This document shows positions 57,265-64,000 of a stretch of 64,000 nucleotides of DNA, in pieces. The position numbers and the translations under genes are program-made. Within the stretch, counting starts at the first letter, position 1. Each line of letters begins with the position of its first letter. Source of the DNA: Isoetes taiwanensis (taxonomy: Eukaryota > Streptophyta > Lycopodiopsida > Isoetales > Isoetaceae). The notes under the pieces were generated by a model that was not told where the DNA came from, did no database searches, and worked only from the letters and a program-made list of their open reading frames with translations. Where the stretch lies: assembly GCA_021234155.1 (NCBI GenBank), contig JAJEKV010000025.1, positions 7,952,531 to 8,016,530 on the forward strand. The letters run 5' to 3'.

Positions 57265-58050
57265 CACTACTAGAGAATGGGTTGTTTTGCGTATTGAGTT
57301 TGCAACACATATGAAACATCCGTCGCCCAAAAATGGCGTATTTCCATGGCGTCGCACAAAATTTAAGCGGCGTGTCAGCGGATAGAGCGTCCCCGTCGCG
57401 GTTGGACGTCAGTGGTCGGATGTCGCATAATGGCAAAAATGGTCGTTCCTCGACTTGCACAAAATTCAAATAGCGTTGCATGTAGAGCGTCGGACATCAT
57501 AGTTGGAACAAGTGGCGGGGCGCCAATGGCTATTGTCGACCCGCGGCGCTGAAATGCGTGCCCACGCCACACTAGCGGCGTGTCGCATCGCCGTCACAAC
57601 ATCCTACAGCGTGGCTGCTCATGGCTGCCAGCGTCTCATTGCGACTTAAAGAATAAGCGGAGAATAAATACAAATACAAGTTATTGAGGTGTTAGTAAGG
57701 CCCTCGGGTTTTGTTAGTCGAGGTTAGGGGTTCAAGTCACGAAAAAACGTACGCAGGCACATATATGTATGTCTTAGCAACATATGGCGGCGATGCGTAA
57801 AGCGTCATAAGGACATATTTTGTATGTACATATTTGGGGCGTCACGGCGTCGCTAATACATTGCACATAAGCGGCGGGCGGCGTCATTTCGGCGGCGAGG
57901 AATTATTAATGTAAAAGCGTGTGCATGCGGCGTTGATGTCTCGTTACGTCGCTAAGGCCCGCAAGCGGCGTCGCCAAAATAAAAATAGGATCGCGGTGGC
58001 GGTTTGCGGCGTCGCCAAATATCTGGACCTCTTCAGCGGGATTATCGCGA
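57265..58050 (+). mobile_element. CACTA-like transposon end with GCGTCGC subterminal motifs
   Basis: CACTACTAGAGAATGG at 57265 matches the usual terminus of plant CACTA (CMC) elements, and the next about 750 bases contain many GCGTCGC / GCGACG / GGCGTCGC motifs in both orientations, typical of CACTA subterminal regions. I do not find the opposite AGTAGTG end or a transposase, so this is one end of a truncated or non-autonomous copy. Confidence 0.5.
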
Positions 58051-61000
58051 CTACTACCAAGGTCTATCACATTGTCATGTTTTGAGATCACGGTCAACTA
58101 CCTAATTGCTTATATAGCCAAAGTCGAGTTCACATGTATCCATTTGTGCTTATGAAGAGCGGGGCTAGGTAAAGCAGAAGATGGTCAAAAGGTTCCAATA
58201 CTACATCGCATGTGACCATTGCCGAAGTGAGGCTCGGCGTGATTAAGCTTGCAGCCTAGTCGGGAACTCAGTTGACCACGGGGAGAACAATGCCGAAAAG
58301 CACTCCCATTCGAAACATGAGATTACAAGCAACAAAGAAGCGGGATGAGAAATTGAAGAAAAATACATGATGTATTTCAGGAGGCAAACCTTTAGAGTTT
58401 TTCTTAGGCGAACATGGATGGTGACTTTTTTTGAAAAGTCCAAGACATCTTACATTTTATCACATAGTTAATGAACTAGTTCCCATTGGCGGAACATTTC
58501 TTGATTTTTTCTCGGCCGAATTCTGACCTCTAGGGTGGCTTTAATCAGGAAAGCAGTGTGTCATTAGAAAGATGATGCTAAGGTATATACGTTTCCTGGT
58601 ATCATTTTTTGAGACCTTGGAAGATGGCGGTCGAGCCAGAGTGTGGAGGGAAGATAACAATGTAAGGATGACCAAGTAAATCTGAAGGATCAATAGATGT
58701 AAATATTACTTTCGGCATACATATTTGACTAATTTGGATGACATATTGGATAAATTAGATGCCAAAAGGCTATGAAGAAAGGCTGGCGAAGCTAGGCCCT
58801 CATAGAAGGCGAAAAAAAATCACGAAGAGCTTGATCCAAAGTTAAAGAAGTTAAAATTATTAAACGACTTGACAGCGGCAATGCCCATGCTCACAAGAAA
58901 ATCGACCAAAGCGCTTGCTCGGCGTTTGAATATATAGGATCTAATCAAGCATAAATTGAGAATGAGGCAAAGATTAACGAAAGCGGTTAAAGAAGAACCT
59001 TTGATCCACGAATTTTAGCAAAAGGCACTCTGATGGGTATTAAATCTGAGGGAACATAGGGGCTGAAATATCATCGAACTCGAACATATCGAGAAAATTA
59101 GTTGAAGCAATGGAAGTGGACATACTCTTTTATTCGCGGCTACTGAGAAATGGAAATGTCGCCGGACTATAAGCGGAGTCGGTACATATTACAAGAATAT
59201 CAAAAAGCGACTTGGTATTGTTCGGTTACATCGGGAGACTCAATGAAATCGGCGGGTGGCGATTGTTCTCACCTCTTTTCATAATTTGATATCTAATTTC
59301 TCAATGGCCTAATTAACACATGTATTTAATTGCCAATGTAAGCGATGGGAATGTAATATATTTTCTAAGCTCTTGTTTTATCACAATCTTATCTCAATTT
59401 AATATGTTTTGTGCTTCCATAAATGCGCTATGGCGATTTGTTGAAAACAGTCGAGGTTGAATTGCTGGTCTCGCGCATATTTGCTAATACAATATGGAAT
59501 ACCGTTAAACATTTTATTGTTGGTTTAGCCTTCGAGGATACTACATCTAGCTAAATTAGGACAAATAATTATATTCGATACGATACTACAACCTATTTGG
59601 ATTTCTCGATCCGAAAGCGAAATTTCTCTGAAAATAATTAATTCATTCTTTGTATTCTTACTACTTAGAAATTCCTTTATCGGATCACGGCATCCGGCAT
59701 GGTTAGAAAATAACGCGTTAGTCTCTGTTTGGCTAATGCATAATAACACTAACTCCTAACGTCATACTAACCCGTTAGTTTCGCCAACTCAATGTGGAAG
59801 CATTTGGGAAAAACCTACTTTCGGCGAAATCTTGGATTTAGTCCCTTGTATCTTTGCCATGCTTTAAAGATGTAAAAGTAACAAATCCAACAAAATGGAG
59901 TTGCATTACAAAAAAAATGGAGCCGGTGAAGCTCGCTTTTCCACATTTTAGCTCTAAGATAAATCTTCTTGGGCGGGATGCACGGTTGCGAGTTGCAATG
60001 CAACTAGGGATGAAAAAATCTACAAGGCCATTGCCCTAACTTGACATGTTGAGCGGTTGTGGGAAATTTGTAGAAGCGGCGTATGAACCTTGAACCTTTT
60101 TAGCATGGAATAGAAAACAGAAACAATATATTAAACAAAAAAGATTGTATAACGGAATAAAAAGAATGATTTCTTGAGCTATGGAGCCAATACTTTTGGC
60201 CATAATCATGCGACATCCAAACACGAAAATGGAAGCTTATTGATAAGAAAACCTAATATCTAGCATGATAACTTTGGTACAAATATGTAGAATGAAGGAA
60301 AAACAACCGCGGATCGACAACATCACCACGGATATTCACCACGGAGATCTTGAGAGAATAGAACTTTGTGGCTTGATCCATATATGAATCACGAGGTGCT
60401 CGGAATAACAATAGATTAGATTGTTGAAGCTATCCAAATCAACGCTCTAAAAGTGCACTCTAGAAGCACTATTTAATTATGACCCATAAATACAACACTA
60501 AAATCATAGAAAAACCATTTCAAAAGCATAAAATTACAAAAAAAACTCCTGTTATTATGCTAGATATTGGTATTGAGGTTATTTCCCCTAGTTATACACA
60601 TTTATTTCTCCTAAATATACTCACCAATTGAGCAATAAGTAAGCTCTACTAAATGAAAATATGACCATAGAAGCTATGCCATAGGCAAAAAAAATATAGT
60701 TGTCTATATTATAAACACCGAAGTCTTTATGTTTCTCTCGAATGATTTGGATATGTAACAATCACCTAACCAGAAACAAAAAGCCTTATACGAAACATTA
60801 ATGAGAATATCTGTAAAGTCCAATCCAACATGTATTGATTCACCAAGAATATGTAGCAAAATAAGAGGGTTTCGGGGATTTGATATGGATGTAAAATAAC
60901 AATTCACAGAAACCATAGACCATATATACCTAAAATAATTAAACATGTACATATTTACGTCTATATTTGTATTTATGCAATTTGACAACAAACCTATTCA

Positions 61001-61490
61001 CATCCACGGTTTTGTGGCGAAGCACTTAAAGTTGATCCTCACGGCAACTCGGGATCTTGTCTAACTTAAAGGCTAGATTTATGTTGGTGTGAATTTAGGT
61101 GAAAATTAAATCTTCCTTTGTAGCCACAATAAACTCCATACAAATTTCCAATTGTTATCATTTTCAAGTGATTCTCATAAGCTAATCATGGCAGCCTACA
61201 CAAGCCAACGAATCACAACAAAACCCATCGATAAGAAATTGATCGATACTAAGCTCTGGCGTCTCAAGCTGATCTCTCGGTGCAATCCGGCCTCCTTGGT
61301 TCCTCTGCAACTCAAATTCTATGGTGCTCCTCTTTTGCAAAATTCTAACGCATTACCACCAAAGCCCCAAAAGCCTTTTCTAACATCTATGCCGCCATAC
61401 GTATCTTCATGTATTTATGTACAAATGCTATGCCAATCTTTAGTCCCTAACTTACATTTCTCCCCTTGTTGAAATTCAACCCATCCTCAT
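58051..61490. other. Unrecognised decayed DNA
   Basis: About 3.4 kb, AT-rich, without recognised genes. Frames at 59525-59749, 60704-60991 and 61152-61472 match no family I know. No tRNA or tandem repeat is obvious. Confidence 0.4.
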
Positions 61491-61499
61491 GGAGTCGAT

Positions 61500-62390
61500 C
61501 GAAGCTGTCATGCTTGGTGGCGATTTGCACTAGCAATCTAAAACAAAGGTATACAAAGCTGCTACAAAACAAAACAATCATGAACCTTACCTGGAATTTG
61601 CTCTGAAACTTCTTGAGCTCCATCCGTGGAGCTTGGTGGCGTACCACAACCATTTGGTGTTCTTGGAAGATCCATCAACTGCGGCAGCTCGGCTTCACCA
61701 CTCGGCTGTCTTACGGCTCAATGGTTCTATCATCTTTACCCCATCTTTCCTCGGGCCCGGTAACAAGCTGATTCCATGCGGTTCTCCTGGCCTCTGCCTC
61801 CTCTACCGGCATTGGGATATCGATTGGATCATTAACGCTTCCATGGCACTTCTATCTGGTGTTGTGAATCCATGGGCATTGAGGAACTCGTCCTCAATCT
61901 TGCCAAATCTTGGGCAATTGTTTCTTGTGTGCCTGTTCCCTACAGCGGAAACAACACCCCTCTTCAAGAAACGCATTGCTTTTTTCCTCCTGGGTGGTAG
62001 GGGTAACTTACTACCTTCAATCTGTTTGCCTATTTGCCCATTTCCTCATATTGTTGCTTTAAACCTCCATAGATGGTTAACATATGGCTCCCCTCTAAAT
62101 GATCGTCTTGACCATCTCTGAATTCTCAGCTGGCCAAAGAGGAAGGTGCACAATCTCTTCCTTTGGGTTTTCCAATCACTGACTTTATGCACCTTAAATC
62201 TGTTTTTCGGCTTTTGGCAATCGAACAACCCTCCTCAAGGTCTTTATAGGCAACTCGACATCGTACTCTTGATATCCACGCAGAAGGCCCTTCAAAATCT
62301 AGAACTTCTTGGCCTTATCCATAAGCGGACAATGAGAACGCAACCATGGGAGAGCCCAATGCGATCTTGGAATAATTATAAAGTGTCTTA
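61500..62390 (-). pseudogene. Retroelement gag remnant with CCHC-type knuckle
   Basis: The minus strand around 61930-61965 reads CFRCREQAHKKQ followed, after a one-base shift, by NCPRF, matching the CX2CX4HX4C knuckle of retrotransposon Gag. Flanking text is helical and charged (KVHKVSDWKTQRKRL). No protease, integrase or LTR is identified, so the superfamily is undecided. The plus-strand ORF 61633-62121 overlaps it antisense and is probably a shadow. Confidence 0.4.
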
Positions 62391-63060
62391 AAAATCATAA
62401 GCTTTGCCTAACATCCTCCATATCTTAAACACATTGCCTTTTGCTCTTTGGATTAGAATATAAATCTGGAACCGGCCAAAAAGATTTCAATAAAAAATTA
62501 AGTTTAGGGCTCAAAATACAATAACGCCTTTTTACAAATATGACAATGCAACATGTATTGAGGAGAATTAGTGTTTGGACCCATAAAAGGATAGTTGAAG
62601 AGCATGAAACTAAAAGCTGCAAAGGATTTATCATGTAAATAAGCATGTTTTGTCTCAAATAGGGAGATGACCCGATGTAGAAAAAGGTGTCATTGCAATT
62701 CCAAAAGGACATGAATAACCTCAATTAGCGGTGCTCGATATTATATCACCCTACACGAAACTTCAAAAAGCTCAACTCTTTTGAGATCTGCAACATGTGA
62801 AAAAACAAATAGAATCCATGACCTCATCTACTTGGAGATTCTGCGGCATACATTTTATATATCAACAGCTAAAAACTGCATCTCCAAAGCATTTATGATG
62901 CAATGAACTTGATGTAGCAAAAACCCGATGCACAAATAAGTGAAGAAGATTAAAGATTGAAAAACAAAAATTGAACTTTCAAAGTCCATAATACCTTCAA
63001 GTAGCATGCGGGCCGTATAATTTGGCAAATAGAAAGAAAAATCTAGAACGAGGAAGAAAT
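62391..63060. other. No recognised feature
   Basis: AT-rich DNA between the gag remnant and the terminal repeat block; nothing gene-like seen. Confidence 0.45.
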
Positions 63061-64000
63061 AATGGATTCCTAGGATGGGTCCTTTGACACAACCAAGTGG
63101 CCAAAGTGAAGTGGTGTTCTCATTGAGCTTTTTGAAAATAGTGAGTACAAGAATTGGTGCCCCTTAATAGGGGGTAAAATTTTCAAAAACTTGAAAATTG
63201 AAAAAGTGCTCAAAAAATGGAGACAATCATTGAGAGCATAACAAAGTAAAAATATAAGACCAAAGATGAACCATCGGTGTAGGCTAAACAAAGGTGAAAA
63301 ATTGGCGGCGGCTTCTCATTGGGATGAAAAATCCAGCCCTTCGGTTTCCGAGGAAAACCCTAATGAAAAGCGATAAGCCAATGCTCTCGAATGCACAGGG
63401 CTTGAACCAACGGAAACAACCCGAATCGTCCCCAAAAAAGTTGGAAGCACCTAAAAGAATGAAGCGACCCTGCGCGCTGCGACAAGCGAAGAGACCTCCA
63501 TAAATAACTTTTACCAAAGTCAAGGTTGACAAAAGGAATGACCCATCCAGGGCGTTGAACCTTTATGCGCATTAGTGTAAAATAAAAGCTCGGGCTCTAG
63601 AGCCCAGAAAGAAAGAAACAGCGACATATCAATGGAGAACTATCAGCGGAGAATGACCTCCAGCGGGAACAAATATCCAACTAGTGCTGCCTCGGAGGCT
63701 TTCACGGTGCCACTTGTTGAGAGAGTGAAAAAAGCATGCCTCGGAGGTTAGAGTGCCCACAGCAGAAAGAATGAATTAATAAGTATGCTCGGAGGCTCAA
63801 TGCCCGTAAAGGAAAATGAAACTATTGGCTATACGCACTTGCAAAAACATCCCGAAAAGAATACATGGATGATGTCGAGGAGGATCTTTGAGGGGCAACC
63901 CAAGAAGTAAAGATGGCGGCTGCCCGGGGAGAAAAAGGGTGGAACAACTTCAGCAATAGGAGCGGATAATGTAAAGCTGAAAAAACGGACGACCTATTGC
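63061..64000. repeat. Second copy of the 37.5-38.4 kb repeat block, permuted
   Basis: Begins GGATTCCTAGGATGGGTCCT then CAAGTGGCC, followed by GAAGTGGTGTTCTCATTGAG (63108) and CTCGGAGG units near 63690-63800. The order of the parts differs from 37502-38360. Continues to the window end. No gene is supported; short frames at 63284-63572 are not recognised. Confidence 0.7.

Noticed and set aside
59525-59749. Organelle-derived coding fragment
   Set aside because: Composition looked plastid-like, but no plastid or mitochondrial protein could be recognised.

Overview
The window is nuclear DNA of a land plant, taxon not determinable by eye. The evidence is an intact L-type lectin receptor kinase, pieces of plant THADA and ER-type Ca2+-ATPase genes with GT-AG introns, a plant L1-type LINE and several DNA-transposon relics. 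Host gene density is very low: one apparently functional host gene (the lectin receptor kinase, 33203-35155, minus strand) lies among mobile elements, gene fragments and rearranged duplications, which suggests a large, repeat-rich genome. Layout: 1-2585 is a corrupted direct copy of 31607-34194 (THADA fragment, noncoding DNA, LecRK kinase end). It abuts a decayed LINE (2586-10744) that ends in a 33-A tail and carries a nested 1.85-kb terminal-inverted-repeat element (8691-10535). 10766-12980 is a spliced, decayed DDE-like transposase. 13-16 kb holds AT-rich repeats and a broken Cys-rich protein gene. 16.4-26.4 kb is a mosaic of direct and inverted duplications around an ER Ca2+-ATPase fragment, with a minisatellite, a 112-bp-arm inverted repeat and a 1.03-kb insertion whose empty site is also present. 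26.4-29.2 kb has nothing recognisable. 29.6-31.8 kb is a PIF1-like helicase remnant joined to a THADA fragment, followed by the LecRK gene. 37.5-43.7 kb is a purine-rich, gene-free stretch bracketed by 160-bp direct repeats. 43.8-48.6 kb holds two DDE-like transposase relics on the minus strand, the second with motifs I associate with DUF7869. 49.9-53.3 kb on the plus strand reads as a spliced gene joining a ParB-like domain to a beta-class N4/N6 DNA methyltransferase. Clusters of 24-30-bp palindromes lie between the divergent transposase and methyltransferase genes and inside a methyltransferase intron. 53.3-64 kb is mostly unrecognised decayed repeat, with a CACTA-like end (57265), a retroelement gag trace (about 61.9 kb) and a repeat shared with 37.5-38.4 kb. 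The region of most interest is 46-53.3 kb: a divergent transposase and ParB-methyltransferase pair with shared palindromes, which could be one mobile element encoding its own DNA-modification enzyme. Caution on sequence quality: the two copies of the 2.6-kb block differ mainly where the intact copy reads CAG or CTG. That pattern fits nanopore base-calling error at methylated CHG sites better than mutation, so frameshifts in 1-2263, and perhaps in 45-64 kb, should not be taken as proof of pseudogenes.
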